A stretch of DNA of 64,000 nt, taken from Alkalicella caledoniensis. Its GTDB lineage: Bacteria > Bacillota > Proteinivoracia > Proteinivoracales > Proteinivoracaceae. The position numbers and the translations under genes were made by a program. Where the stretch lies: the NCBI RefSeq assembly GCF_014467015.1, contig NZ_CP058559.1:372001-436000 (forward strand). Direction: 5' to 3'. Below are positions 1 to 9,301 of the stretch, one piece after another (the stretch's first letter is position 1; each line of letters opens with the position of its first letter). Below the pieces are notes generated by a model. It made no database searches, was not told where the DNA came from, and saw nothing but the letters and a program-made list of their open reading frames with translations.

Positions 1-815
1 TCCAGGGTTATTTTAATGGCTTCAATTATGGCATTTATGGGCTCTTTCATAGCATTATTAATTTCTTTAGCTGAAACCTCTTGAACCTTTGGAAGTCCTG
101 TTACTAAGTCACGACCTTTAATTTCAAACACATTGTCTTCGTCCTCTGGAAAGGCTGATCCAATTGCCATCTTTATATCTTCTGCAGTTCTATCACCAAT
201 CATCAGATTATAATTTCTTTTTATATAATGGACTATTGATTCATCCATTTCGTCTCCACCTATTCTGATGGATCTACGGGTTACAATACCACCTAATGAA
301 ATTATTGCCACATCTGTAGTACCACCACCGATATCGACTACCATACTACCTGTAGGCTCTTCAACTGGAAGACCTGCTCCAATAGCTGCAGCCATTGGCT
401 CCTCCATTATGTGTGCTTCCCTAGCACCAGCTTGAATGGTAGCTTCCCTTACAGCTCTTTCTTCTACAGCTGTAACACCTGAAGGCACACATACTACTAC
501 CCTTGGTTTTCTTTTAAAAATGTTCCTTTTATATGCTTGACCAATGAAATGTCTTAACATTTCTTGGGTAACGTCAAAGTCAGCTATAACTCCGTCTTTC
601 ATAGGTCTAATGGCTACTATATTTCCTGGTGTTCTACCAATCATTTTTTTTGCAGCAGAACCTACAGCAAGTACCCTTTCTTTGTCTCTACCTTTTTGAA
701 TAGCCACAACAGACGGTTCTCTCACCACTATACCTTTGTTTTTAACATATACGTTTGTATTTGCAGTTCCTAAATCAATTCCTATGTCCCTTGAAAAATA
801 ATCAGCAATCCTCAT
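1..815 (-). CDS. mreB: Rod shape-determining protein MreB (3' end outside window)
   Basis: Actin-like ATPase that forms membrane-associated filaments guiding lateral cell-wall synthesis. About 271 codons are visible and the C-terminus lies beyond the window's left edge; the family is about 340 residues. The start is at 815, preceded by GAAAGGAG. The phosphate-1 loop DLGTANT is near residues 12-18, followed by the conserved run of REPSVVAI, and the second phosphate loop DIGGGTTD is near residue 155. It is the last visible gene of the minus-strand run maf-radC-mreB, an order common in Firmicutes, where mreC and mreD usually follow. Confidence 0.97.
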   Translation of the reverse strand, partial: MRIADYFSRDIGIDLGTANTNVYVKNKGIVVREPSVVAIQKGRDKERVLAVGSAAKKMIGRTPGNIVAIRPMKDGVIADFDVTQEMLRHFIGQAYKRNIFKRKPRVVVCVPSGVTAVEERAVREATIQAGAREAHIMEEPMAAAIGAGLPVEEPTGSMVVDIGGGTTDVAIISLGGIVTRRSIRIGGDEMDESIVHYIKRNYNLMIGDRTAEDIKMAIGSAFPEDEDNVFEIKGRDLVTGLPKVQEVSAKEINNAMKEPINAIIEAIKITL

Positions 816-923
816 TTTTGTATCTCCTTTCAAATCTTAGATCATCTATATATTGTACTACTTTTTTTATGTTTTTAAAAAGGAATTATTAGTTAAATTT
901 TTTTATTTATAGCGTCACCTTCT

Positions 924-1610
924 TTAGTCATTTATTAAACCCTGCTCCTTTAAACTTATATATTCCCCTTCTCCAACAATAATGTGGTCTAACACTCTAA
1001 TACCAATTAACTTACCTGCTTCCATAAGACGATTTGTTAGATTTATATCTTCAGAGCTTGGGGTTGGGTCACCACTTGGATGATTATGTACCAAAATCAT
1101 TTTGGCAGCACTTTGTCTAATAGCTTTATTAAAAACTTCCCTTGGGAAGATACTTGCGATGTTTAGACCACCACGGGATATCTCTTCAAAGGAAATGATT
1201 GTATTCTTAGTTGTGAGAAGAACTGTATAAAACAACTCTTGTTTTGTAAATTGTAGTTTTTCAATCATTATTTCAACAATATCTTCGGGCCCAGTTATGG
1301 TCTCTTTTATCTTTTTACTAACTGTTTTATTTTCTAAGCGTGATGCAATCTCGAAAACTGCTCTGATTTCAGATGCTTTAGCATCACCTATGCCCTTAAT
1401 ACTTTTTAGATCATATACTTGCATCTGAGCCAAACCAGTTAATCCATAAGTACTTATCAACTCTTGAGCCAGTTGCAATACTGTTTTATCTTTGCTTCCT
1501 GTTCTTAATAGTATTGCCAAAAGTTCTGAATCTGATAAAGGTTCACTACCGAATTGAAGCATTTTTTCCCTAGGTTTTTCACTGCTAGGTAAATCCTTAA
1601 ACCTATACAT
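924..1610 (-). CDS. radC: RadC family protein (JAB/MPN domain)
   Basis: A 228-residue member of the RadC/UPF0758 family, the usual full length. The N-terminal half carries a helix-hairpin-helix-like segment (LKSIKGIGDAKA). The C-terminal JAMM metalloprotease-like domain contains the complete HNHPSGDPTPSSED motif, with a conserved Glu before it, so metal binding looks intact. The historical DNA-repair role is poorly supported in the family and the biochemical function is uncertain. It lies 18 bp after maf and about 110 bp before mreB, in the same direction. The start follows a GGGAGGGGA-type ribosome site. Confidence 0.95.
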   Translation of the reverse strand: MYRFKDLPSSEKPREKMLQFGSEPLSDSELLAILLRTGSKDKTVLQLAQELISTYGLTGLAQMQVYDLKSIKGIGDAKASEIRAVFEIASRLENKTVSKKIKETITGPEDIVEIMIEKLQFTKQELFYTVLLTTKNTIISFEEISRGGLNIASIFPREVFNKAIRQSAAKMILVHNHPSGDPTPSSEDINLTNRLMEAGKLIGIRVLDHIIVGEGEYISLKEQGLIND

Positions 1611-1628
1611 TTTGATCCCCTCCCTTAT

Positions 1629-2204
1629 TTAAACCCCTAACTTGAACAGATCATGATGTCTTAACAAGTTAGCAGTTCTAGAAAGAGGTAATCCCACAAC
1701 ATTAAAGTAACAACCTTCAATTTTCTCAACAAAAATTCCCCCTGGGCCTTGTATTCCATATCCTCCTGCCTTGTCAAAGGGATCTTTAGTATTTATATAC
1801 CAGTTAATTTCAGTTTCAGTTAAATTTTTAAAGTATACTTTTGTCATTTCTGAAAAGCTGTCTAGTAGAAGGCCATCCTTTGTAAGTGAAACACCTGTGA
1901 TAACACTATGTGCTTTCCCTGATAGAAGTTTAAGCATTTCTTTGCTCTCCCCAAAGTCCTTAGGCTTACCTAACGATATACCATCTACTTCAACAACTGT
2001 ATCTGCAGATAGTACATAAGCACCATAGTTGTTATTCGAAACAGCTCTGCCTTTTAAGGTGGCCAGTATTTCAGCCAGTGCAATAGGAGAAGGGGAATCT
2101 AATACCCCTTCCTCATCAAAATCACTGGGGATAACACTGTAGTTAATTCCTAATATATCAAGTATCTCCTGTCTTCTTGGAGATTTAGAGGCAAGAATTA
2201 ACAT
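1629..2204 (-). CDS. maf: Maf nucleoside-triphosphate pyrophosphatase
   Basis: Septum-formation-inhibitor family enzyme that hydrolyses non-canonical or pyrimidine nucleoside triphosphates (dTTP/UTP type) to monophosphates. The N-terminal signature ILASKSPRR is complete, the catalytic Asp region LSADTVV is present, and the KAGGYGIQGPGG motif is near residue 150. I place the start at the ATG at 2204, eight bases after GGAG; an in-frame GTG nine bases further upstream overlaps that ribosome site and would add three residues. About 191 residues, normal for the family. Followed closely by radC. Confidence 0.95.
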   Translation of the reverse strand: MLILASKSPRRQEILDILGINYSVIPSDFDEEGVLDSPSPIALAEILATLKGRAVSNNNYGAYVLSADTVVEVDGISLGKPKDFGESKEMLKLLSGKAHSVITGVSLTKDGLLLDSFSEMTKVYFKNLTETEINWYINTKDPFDKAGGYGIQGPGGIFVEKIEGCYFNVVGLPLSRTANLLRHHDLFKLGV

Positions 2205-2222
2205 ATATATCACTCCATAGCT

Positions 2223-2474
2223 TTAGATAAATTTTTTATAAAATATAATAGATAAAAATATTCCTATAACACTTGCTAGGTTTAACGATATTTGAAATCC
2301 TAAGTTTAAGATTAGTACTGACAAATCCAGTGTAGTAGGTGACAAACCTACTGTTTTTGTAGTTTGTAGTATATCTAGGTTTATTAGACTACCTATAACA
2401 TTACCTAGTAGTGCTCCAATTACTATAAATATTATCAAAATCCAAGGACTTATACTATTCCTCATCTCTCCCAC
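2223..2474 (-). CDS. DUF4321 small membrane protein
   Basis: An 83-residue protein with two hydrophobic segments (about residues 9-30 and 55-80). A glycine-rich turn (GALLGNVIGSLI) follows the first helix, characteristic of the DUF4321 family found next to maf-radC-mreB in Clostridia. Function is unknown. The start is ambiguous: a GTG at 2474, or an ATG three codons later that sits only two bases after GGGAG. It follows the Gx transporter gene by 34 bp and precedes maf by about 20 bp, so it is probably co-transcribed. Confidence 0.8.
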   Translation of the reverse strand: MGEMRNSISPWILIIFIVIGALLGNVIGSLINLDILQTTKTVGLSPTTLDLSVLILNLGFQISLNLASVIGIFLSIIFYKKFI

Positions 2475-2508
2475 ACACCTTTTCCACTTTTATTATTCCA
2501 CATATTTC

Positions 2509-3033
2509 TTATATTTCCTGCACTTTTAATATTTTTGATAATTTTTTTATCAAATAATTAGTTGTCACACCTACAAAAATACCTGTGGGTATGGCAAAAA
2601 ACAGCATATAGGGTAGGTAACTGTAAAAATAAAAGCTATTTAGAAAGATACTTGTCACAAAAAGTTGAGTAGCATTGTGCACTATTGCCCCAACTATACT
2701 AATCCCTATATTAGATGTTTTGCCTTTCAGAAAACGAACCATAAGACCCATAACCAACGTACTAGTTATTGCCCCGGAAAAGCTTAGAAAAAACACAGCT
2801 GTACCAAATGTCCCTGTTATCAAGCTAGCCAATATGGCCCTAGTAATTGCAATGGTAAATCCATCAACAAAGCCGAATAAATTTAATCCAACAAGGCTAA
2901 AAATATTAGCCAATCCTAGCTTTGCCCCGGCCACTGGAAGGACAGGGAAAATTTTCTCAAATATATTAATTATTGTTGCCATGGCTATTAGTAATGCTAT
3001 ATGCACTAGTTTAAATGTTTTTTGTCTCCTCAT
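2509..3033 (-). CDS. Gx transporter family membrane protein
   Basis: About 174 residues with four to six hydrophobic helices, including the conserved Gx family pattern of glycine-rich helices (PVAGAKLGLANIFSLVGL). It was formerly called heptaprenyl diphosphate synthase component I. The fold resembles ECF S-components, and a substrate-specific transport role is likely but unproven. The neighbouring NusG-domain-II and ApbE genes form a set often linked to Rnf loci. The ATG at 3033 has AGGG eight bases upstream and is preferred to the in-frame GTG at 3042. Confidence 0.85.
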   Translation of the reverse strand: MRRQKTFKLVHIALLIAMATIINIFEKIFPVLPVAGAKLGLANIFSLVGLNLFGFVDGFTIAITRAILASLITGTFGTAVFFLSFSGAITSTLVMGLMVRFLKGKTSNIGISIVGAIVHNATQLFVTSIFLNSFYFYSYLPYMLFFAIPTGIFVGVTTNYLIKKLSKILKVQEI

Positions 3034-3043
3034 ATTCCCCACC

Positions 3044-3427
3044 CTAACGTGTATTTATGTCTAAATCTTCATTTCCTCCAACAATTCTAAATACCACTCT
3101 GTTTGGCAAACAAGCATTGTTTAGGGCAGGCCTGTCCATCATCCCAAAGTTTATACAGATTTTATCAGGACAATCGGATTCTAACACCCTGGCTCCCCTT
3201 TGGAAGAATTGAACCATGGTTTCCCCCGCTGGTCCTTGATATACTTCAATTAGATCTCTGTCAGCTTCAACTAAAGGTTTTCTATCTATTTCAACACCGT
3301 TTACTTCAACTACAATCATAGCACCATCTTCCGGTCCACCTGAATTGAAGTAATAAATTGAGCCTCCAACCAATGCTAGTATTAGTACTACAACTACTAT
3401 AACAATATCACCTTTTTTCAATTTCAT
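3044..3427 (-). CDS. NusG domain II-containing membrane-anchored protein
   Basis: A 127-residue protein with one N-terminal hydrophobic helix (residues 8-28) followed by an extracytoplasmic NusG-domain-II fold. Two cysteines in SDCPDKICINFG (near residues 90 and 95) are typical of this stand-alone family. It has no transcription-factor NGN or KOW domain, so it is not NusG. Such proteins often lie beside Gx transporter and ApbE genes in Clostridia. A role in Rnf assembly or flavin delivery is only a guess from that neighbourhood. The stop overlaps the next gene's region with almost no spacing. Confidence 0.85.
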   Translation of the reverse strand: MKLKKGDIVIVVVVLILALVGGSIYYFNSGGPEDGAMIVVEVNGVEIDRKPLVEADRDLIEVYQGPAGETMVQFFQRGARVLESDCPDKICINFGMMDRPALNNACLPNRVVFRIVGGNEDLDINTR

Positions 3428-3443
3428 CTACTCCTTTTGCAAC

Positions 3444-4478
3444 CTACTGAGTAAGGGTAACTATATTCTCCATTCCCTCTGTCATAGCAATTTCTCCGTC
3501 AATTGCTATGATAAATACTTCTACACCAAAGAGTTTAGCAAGGTTTATACTCTCCTCAGCAGGGAACATGAAAAGTGATGTGGAAAGTATATCTGCAATT
3601 GTAGCGTTTTGAGCTAGCACTGTAACTGATTGAGCATATTTTGCTGATGTTCCCGTATGTGGATCTATTATATGGTGAATCCTTTCACCTTCTTCTGTAA
3701 GAAAAAAACGTTCATAATCACCTGACGTTACGATAGATTTCCCTTCCACCGGAACTATAGCAATATTCCCTTGTCCCCTTGGGTTGTCAACTCCAATTCT
3801 CCATGGAGATCCATCGGCTTTAGGCCCAAGGAATCTAATGTCGCCTCCACCATTTACATACCCATATTCTAGTTGAAAGTCTTTTAAAATGTCTACAGCT
3901 TTATCTATAATATAGCCTTTAGCTATACCACCTAAGTCAATTTCCATTCCTACGTGCTTCAAAAAAACTGTTGAATTCTCTTTATCTAAAAGGACATTTT
4001 TATAGTTCACCAATTTCTTTGCTTCTTCAATGTCTTCTTGTGGTGGTTTTTCTTTTGTTTTATCTCCTTCACGCCAATTGTAAACTTTAAGTAAAGGAGC
4101 AATTGTTATATCAAATTTCCCTTTTGTTACTTCTGAATAATACAAGCTTTTTTCTATCACTTCAAATGTTTCAAGGCTTACTTTTACAGGTTCTATTCCT
4201 GCATTATTGTTTATCAAGGTTACTTCACTAGCTTCTATGGTAGCACTTAGCATGTTTTCCAGTCTATCCATTTCTTTTGTTGCTGCATTTATTGCTTCAT
4301 TTGCTTTTTGTTCATCCTTTGTTTGAATTACAAAATTTAAAATGGTATCCATAGGGAAAATTGTCCGTCTAATTTGTGTGTACTCATCTTCCACAGGATT
4401 TTTATCATTTAAAAATTTGCAGGCCGTAAGTGTAGTAGTCAGTATTAGCAACAAACATAACAAAGTATATTTTCTCAT
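3444..4478 (-). CDS. apbE: FAD:protein FMN transferase ApbE (lipoprotein)
   Basis: Transfers FMN from FAD onto a threonine of target flavoproteins, outside the membrane. The ATG at 4478 follows GAGG by nine bases; an upstream in-frame TTG is rejected. The N-terminus is a lipoprotein signal ending LTAC, so the mature enzyme should be membrane-tethered. ApbE hallmarks are present: DLGGIAKGYIIDKA, the GGGDIRFLG loop, and the GDYERFF...HHIIDPHTG metal/FAD site. The likely substrates are encoded about 11 kb upstream in the same direction: RnfG, with several SGAT-type motifs, and RnfD. Confidence 0.95.
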   Translation of the reverse strand: MRKYTLLCLLLILTTTLTACKFLNDKNPVEDEYTQIRRTIFPMDTILNFVIQTKDEQKANEAINAATKEMDRLENMLSATIEASEVTLINNNAGIEPVKVSLETFEVIEKSLYYSEVTKGKFDITIAPLLKVYNWREGDKTKEKPPQEDIEEAKKLVNYKNVLLDKENSTVFLKHVGMEIDLGGIAKGYIIDKAVDILKDFQLEYGYVNGGGDIRFLGPKADGSPWRIGVDNPRGQGNIAIVPVEGKSIVTSGDYERFFLTEEGERIHHIIDPHTGTSAKYAQSVTVLAQNATIADILSTSLFMFPAEESINLAKLFGVEVFIIAIDGEIAMTEGMENIVTLTQ

Positions 4479-4499
4479 GATAATAATCCTCAACTTTCT

Positions 4500-5417
4500 T
4501 TATTTTCTACCACAGTCCTTTGCTTTACCCTTTAGGGTATCTAGACCATGTACTAAAAATTTTGAAATCACTTCAAGTGATTCTTCTACTGCCTTTTCGC
4601 TTCCAGGTAGGTTTATTATTAGTGAGTCTTTAGCAACTCCTGCCATACCTCTAGTTAAATATGCTCTATCAGTTATTTTGCCAGTATGATATCTCACTGC
4701 CTCCATGATTCCAGGAACTTGTTTTTCAATTAATGGCAGAGTTGCTTCTGGTGTAACATCTCTTTTTGAAAGACCAGTACCTCCAGTTGTTACAATTAAA
4801 TCATGGCCTGAATTGATCCAATCCTTTAAAACATTTTGAATATCTTCTATATCGTCTGGCACAGTAGTTGTTTCCACAGTGCAGATTCCCAGTTCAGCTA
4901 AAAGAACTTGTATTTTTGGTCCTGCAGTGTCAATCCTTTCACCTTTTGAACCTTTATCACTAACAGTCATCACCGCAGCAGTCAGGCCATCTAGTATTTC
5001 AATAGAATCCCCTGACTTTATTGTACCACCTCTAAGTACATAAGCAAATATACCTTCTTTGGGCATCACACAGTCCCCCGCTTGATGGTAGATAGCACAA
5101 CGGGTATGACATTCTTTACCTATTTGACTTACGGATAATAGAACATCTTCCCCTAATTTTAAAAGGGTTCCTATGGGTAATTTATTAAGCTCTAATCCTT
5201 CTGTTGAGATATTTTCGGCAAAACTACCAAAGCTAACATCTAGGCCCATAGCTTTCATTTTATTTATACTTTCTTCTGCTAGCAAACTAACTTGGCGGTG
5301 CCATTTGCCACCGTGGGCATCACCTTCTATTCCAAAACCTTCTACTAAGACAGCTTCTTGAACTGGAGTTTTTTTCATACCTTTTTTTTCGCTTATAGCC
5401 ACCGATACAACTCTCAC
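4500..5417 (-). CDS. MOSC domain / MogA-type molybdopterin adenylyltransferase fusion
   Basis: A 305-residue fusion. Residues 1-143 form a MOSC domain (VEGFGIEGDAHGGKWHRQVSLL, with cysteines in KECHTRC). Residues 146-300 form a MogA/MoaB domain with TTGGTGLSKRD (210-220) and LPGSEKAVEE (270-279), the molybdopterin-binding loops. MogA-type domains adenylate molybdopterin before metal insertion; the MOSC domain may bind cofactor or sulfur. The probable client is the molybdenum or tungsten formate dehydrogenase at 22-24.7 kb. It precedes apbE by 21 bp and follows the Mrp operon by about 60 bp. Confidence 0.92.
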   Translation of the reverse strand: MRVVSVAISEKKGMKKTPVQEAVLVEGFGIEGDAHGGKWHRQVSLLAEESINKMKAMGLDVSFGSFAENISTEGLELNKLPIGTLLKLGEDVLLSVSQIGKECHTRCAIYHQAGDCVMPKEGIFAYVLRGGTIKSGDSIEILDGLTAAVMTVSDKGSKGERIDTAGPKIQVLLAELGICTVETTTVPDDIEDIQNVLKDWINSGHDLIVTTGGTGLSKRDVTPEATLPLIEKQVPGIMEAVRYHTGKITDRAYLTRGMAGVAKDSLIINLPGSEKAVEESLEVISKFLVHGLDTLKGKAKDCGRK

Positions 5418-5479
5418 TATGTAGCCCCCTTTAATATAAGTTTGAGATGGCCATGGGCCATCTCAATTATTATATCATA

Positions 5480-7780
5480 TTATAGAATACCTTTGCTAAA
5501 AAATACTAGAATTAGTAACACAATAGTGAAAAGGGTAGCAACTATAAGTGCATCAAAGTTAATATTTCTAAGATTCCACTCTGGACTTACAGCCATTTTT
5601 TCCCAGAAACTTTTTTCTTTTGAAATCTTCACACACCTTTTATCTGGGGCAAAGGGGCAGTGACCTTTTTTACAATCAATTTTTGCATCAGTTAAGTTTG
5701 CTGTGTTCCCCTCATGTTTTACCATAAGGTCGAACATCCTAACGGCCTTAAGTTCACCTTTTTCCTTTAATTGAGCTACTTTATCGTGTACCGAGGCCAA
5801 ACTATCTAGAGAATCATTATAAGTGCTTTCAGCTTTATCAATGCCTTGGCAGAGCTTATCATTAGCTGTGCCTGCAGACTCATAGATCTTATTTACTGTT
5901 TCTTCAAAGTGCTCAAGGCCCTGGCACATAGATGTAGTTATACTTCCTGCATTGGTATATGCCTTATCAATGGATTTTTCAACATCACCAATGTGTTTAA
6001 ACACATCCATGGAAACTTGACCAGTACCATGATACATCTTATTGACAGTGCGGTCTAAGACCACAGAAGGCCCTAAGCACAAGAACATAAAGCCTTTTGC
6101 TAAAGGATTAAAGATCAAGTATTCAACACTCATCCACTTAGGAAATTGGATTCTGTATAAATTGAACTTCTCAACTATTGTGAAAATAACTGCTGCCAAT
6201 GCAAAAGTTATAACAATAGCCATAAGATCTACTCTATTCCATGCAGTAAACTTTTCAACATAGCCCACTGAGTAATCGTTATAACCAAGGGTTGAAATGG
6301 CCGGAATAACTACCCCTTTTAATGGTGCATCTGGGAAAAACCCTATAAATATCATTATTGCCCCAAATACTGTCAAAACCATTTTCATTAGTAGAGGTGT
6401 GTCAGGAAGGTCTTTATATTTCTCAGGCAATTCACCTAGGAAAAGACCCTTAAATAACTTGGCGAAATAACATACTGTTAAGGCACTAGTTAGTGTAAAA
6501 ACCCTTTCAGCCCATATTAAGCTTACTAGATGATTGTATTTATAGGCATCAGTAACTGCATGATGCAAAAGGGATTTACTTGGGTATGCATTAAATCCTG
6601 GTACCCCAGTTATACCAAGTGCAGATATAATGAAAATCAACATCAAAAACTTGTATTTTTTACTTAAACCTCTAATTTTGTTAATGTCTAACTCATGTGT
6701 ATGAATATATATGGCACCTACAACTAAGAATAATGCACCTTTAAATAAAGCGTGATTAATAATGTGGTATATGGCCCCTGACATTGCCATGGCACCGTAT
6801 GAACCAAGGTAAGTGGCAGAACCAATTCCCATTATAATATACCCTATTTGACTTACACTGGAATAGGCTAGTATTTTTTTGGAACTTGTCTGAAACAGAG
6901 CAAGAAATGCTCCAATAAACATGGTAATCAGTCCAGCCCAAATTATCCAGTATCCGAAGGAGCTTATGAATTTGCTGTATAACTCAGTATTATCCGATAC
7001 ATAACCAAAGGCAGATGCAAAAACTCGAATAAGCCCATAGGCACCAGTCTTAATCATAATCCCTGAAAGCAGTGCACTTGCAGGGGAGGGAGCTATGGGG
7101 TGTGCTTTAGGAAGCCAGATGTGAAGGGGTGCCATACCTGCTTTTAATCCAAATCCAATTGTGAAAAGAACAAGTATGGAAAGTAGCAGTACAGGTTTTC
7201 CTTCAAATGCTAATAACACGGATTCAAAGCCCATGGTTCCAGTTTGGTTGTAATACAAAATTATAGCAAGCAATAAAGCTAATCCACCAATTACACCTAA
7301 AAACAGGTATAGATTACCAGCCCTCATTGCATCTGGGTCTTCTTCATGGATTACTAGAACATAAGAACAAAAAGTCATTAGCTCGAAAAACAAAAACAGT
7401 GTAAAAAAGTCACCTGCTGCCACAACACCTAGTACACCTGTATATGTTATTAATAAAAATATAAAAAACCTAGTTTGAGCGTGCTCAAAAGACATATATA
7501 CTGTTCCATATATAGTGGCAAGCATCCATACTGTGGTAAATAGAACTAGAAACAATATACTTAGATAGTCAATACGAAAACTAAGTCCAATTACTAAGAA
7601 ATTTTCAAGTCTAAGTTCAATAGCACCATCTCTAAGACCCGGTATTAACATAAGAGCTAAAATCCAAGTTGCTACCGTCGTAACAATGGCAACCATATTT
7701 CTTCTGTTAACATGATGTCTATTGGTAAATGTCAACAATGCGCCTACTAGTGGTAGTAATACTATTAGAATAGGTAGCAT
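5480..7780 (-). CDS. Extended MrpD/NuoL-like antiporter subunit with repeat tail
   Basis: A 766-residue proton/cation-translocating subunit of the NuoL/M/N-MrpA/D family. Residues 1-540 hold the antiporter core: the FFELMTFCSYVLV glutamate helix, HIWLPKAHPIAPSPASALLSG, and the lysine/histidine helix HIINHALFKGAL. The remainder is unusual. Residues 576-650 contain three tandem repeats of about 25 residues resembling D-x-x-V-N-K-x-Y-x-x-x-G with CQG in copies two and three. A cysteine cluster C703-x4-C708-x7-C716 with an adjacent His follows, then a final helix (742-763). It is the last gene of the Mrp-like operon, two bases after the preceding subunit. Confidence 0.9.
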   Translation of the reverse strand: MLPILIVLLPLVGALLTFTNRHHVNRRNMVAIVTTVATWILALMLIPGLRDGAIELRLENFLVIGLSFRIDYLSILFLVLFTTVWMLATIYGTVYMSFEHAQTRFFIFLLITYTGVLGVVAAGDFFTLFLFFELMTFCSYVLVIHEEDPDAMRAGNLYLFLGVIGGLALLLAIILYYNQTGTMGFESVLLAFEGKPVLLLSILVLFTIGFGLKAGMAPLHIWLPKAHPIAPSPASALLSGIMIKTGAYGLIRVFASAFGYVSDNTELYSKFISSFGYWIIWAGLITMFIGAFLALFQTSSKKILAYSSVSQIGYIIMGIGSATYLGSYGAMAMSGAIYHIINHALFKGALFLVVGAIYIHTHELDINKIRGLSKKYKFLMLIFIISALGITGVPGFNAYPSKSLLHHAVTDAYKYNHLVSLIWAERVFTLTSALTVCYFAKLFKGLFLGELPEKYKDLPDTPLLMKMVLTVFGAIMIFIGFFPDAPLKGVVIPAISTLGYNDYSVGYVEKFTAWNRVDLMAIVITFALAAVIFTIVEKFNLYRIQFPKWMSVEYLIFNPLAKGFMFLCLGPSVVLDRTVNKMYHGTGQVSMDVFKHIGDVEKSIDKAYTNAGSITTSMCQGLEHFEETVNKIYESAGTANDKLCQGIDKAESTYNDSLDSLASVHDKVAQLKEKGELKAVRMFDLMVKHEGNTANLTDAKIDCKKGHCPFAPDKRCVKISKEKSFWEKMAVSPEWNLRNINFDALIVATLFTIVLLILVFFSKGIL

Positions 7781-7782
7781 AT

Positions 7783-9291
7783 TTATCCCCTTCCTAATAA
7801 CATTTTAGCTGCCATTTCAGATAGCTCTAATGCGAAATTTGAAGGCAGTAATCCAAATACTATGGTAAAAAATGCTAAAACTAACATAGGAATCAACATA
7901 TAAAGTGAAGCTTCTTTAAAAAGTGGGCTGTACTTTACTTCACTGTGCTCATGCTCACCTTCTTCTTTGCCAAAGAAAGCAGCTACAATTATTGGCAGAT
8001 AATATACACCATTCATCAAGCTACTTATAATCAAAAGTAGCACGTAAACGGATTGCCCCGCATCTAAGGCCCCTATGGATAGGAATATCTTACTTACATA
8101 TCCATTTAAGGGTGGTATCCCTATCATTGCTAGTGCAGCAAGGGTAAAGCAAAACATGGTTATGGGCATCTCCTTACCGATACCTTTTAATTCACTAATC
8201 TTTCTTTTCCCTGTTTTTAGTATTATTATTCCAGCTGCCATAAACAGTGTTGATTTCATGATTGCATGGGAAAATATGTGAAATATATCTCCTATTAGTG
8301 CATTTTCATTTAAAAGTGCGATTCCTAAAAGTATATACCCCATCTGACCAATGCTTGAATACGCAAGCCTACGTTTTAAGTCAGTTTGTGCTATGGCTAC
8401 AGCTGACCCAAGGAAAATAGTTATTCCTGCAAGTACAAGTAATATGTGATGCCACCCTACCTTTGTGAGTAATTCAATTCCAAAGAATTGATATACCACC
8501 CTTAAAAGTCCGTAAGCACCTGTTTTAAGCATTATACCTGATAATAAGGCACTTGCTGGTGAAGGCGCTACTGGGTGAGCATCTGGTAACCACACGTGTA
8601 AAGGGAAAATACCCATTTTCATGCCAAAACCAATTAGATATGCGATAAATGCTGTAAATACAAGTCCACTTGCTCCTTCAAAAAAGGCGCTATTATGAAA
8701 ACTTACTGTTCCTAATAGCTCGTAGGTTATTACAATTCCAAAAAAAAGTGCAAGCCCACCTACCAGTGTTAGCATAAGGTATTTATAACCTGCTTGCATT
8801 GCAGCAGGTGTTTCTTCATGTACCACTAGAACATAAGATGCTAAAGACATAAGCTCAAAAAATAAGAATAGACTGAATAAGTCTCCTGTTAGAACTACCC
8901 CTATACAACCACCTAATGATAGTAGTAAAAATGGGTAATATCTATTGCAGGCATGTTCATGGCACATGTATTCTTTAGAGTATATTACACATAAAAGCCA
9001 TATAAATGATGAAATTAATGCTAATGTAAATCCTAGGACATCGACCCTAAATGACATACCAAAGGGCGGAAAAATCCTTGGAAATTCAATAAAAATAACT
9101 TCTCCAGCTTTAATGGTTGGGTACATTGCTGCAACAAGGCCAAAAGTTAATGCGGCCACAACTATAGCAAACCAATCGCGAATTTTAGCAGATTTTTGTT
9201 CTATGAAATACAAAGGTATTGTTGCCATAAGTGGCAGTAATACTGCCCATACAGGCAAGTAATTAATTATCTGCTCTTTCATATCATTCAC
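7783..9291 (-). CDS. MrpD/NuoN-like antiporter subunit (second copy)
   Basis: A 502-residue polytopic membrane protein with about 14 helices, of the proton-conducting NuoN/MrpD type. It carries the conserved LFLFFELMSLASYVLV helix with its essential-type Glu, HVWLPDAHPVAPSPASALLSG, and HIFSHAIMKSTLF. It is one of three paralogous antiporter subunits encoded in tandem here and is about the usual MrpD length. It begins 10 bp after the 9302-10780 gene and runs almost directly into the extended subunit. It should sit in the cytoplasmic membrane as part of the Mrp-like complex. Confidence 0.9.
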   Translation of the reverse strand: MNDMKEQIINYLPVWAVLLPLMATIPLYFIEQKSAKIRDWFAIVVAALTFGLVAAMYPTIKAGEVIFIEFPRIFPPFGMSFRVDVLGFTLALISSFIWLLCVIYSKEYMCHEHACNRYYPFLLLSLGGCIGVVLTGDLFSLFLFFELMSLASYVLVVHEETPAAMQAGYKYLMLTLVGGLALFFGIVITYELLGTVSFHNSAFFEGASGLVFTAFIAYLIGFGMKMGIFPLHVWLPDAHPVAPSPASALLSGIMLKTGAYGLLRVVYQFFGIELLTKVGWHHILLVLAGITIFLGSAVAIAQTDLKRRLAYSSIGQMGYILLGIALLNENALIGDIFHIFSHAIMKSTLFMAAGIIILKTGKRKISELKGIGKEMPITMFCFTLAALAMIGIPPLNGYVSKIFLSIGALDAGQSVYVLLLIISSLMNGVYYLPIIVAAFFGKEEGEHEHSEVKYSPLFKEASLYMLIPMLVLAFFTIVFGLLPSNFALELSEMAAKMLLGRG

Positions 9292-9301
9292 CTCTTTATA
9301 A

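Noticed and set aside
5846-6263. Plus-strand frames opposite the antiporter, rnf, nuoF and valS genes
   Set aside because: They are shadows of well-supported minus-strand genes, with no domain signatures and no spacing that fits an operon.
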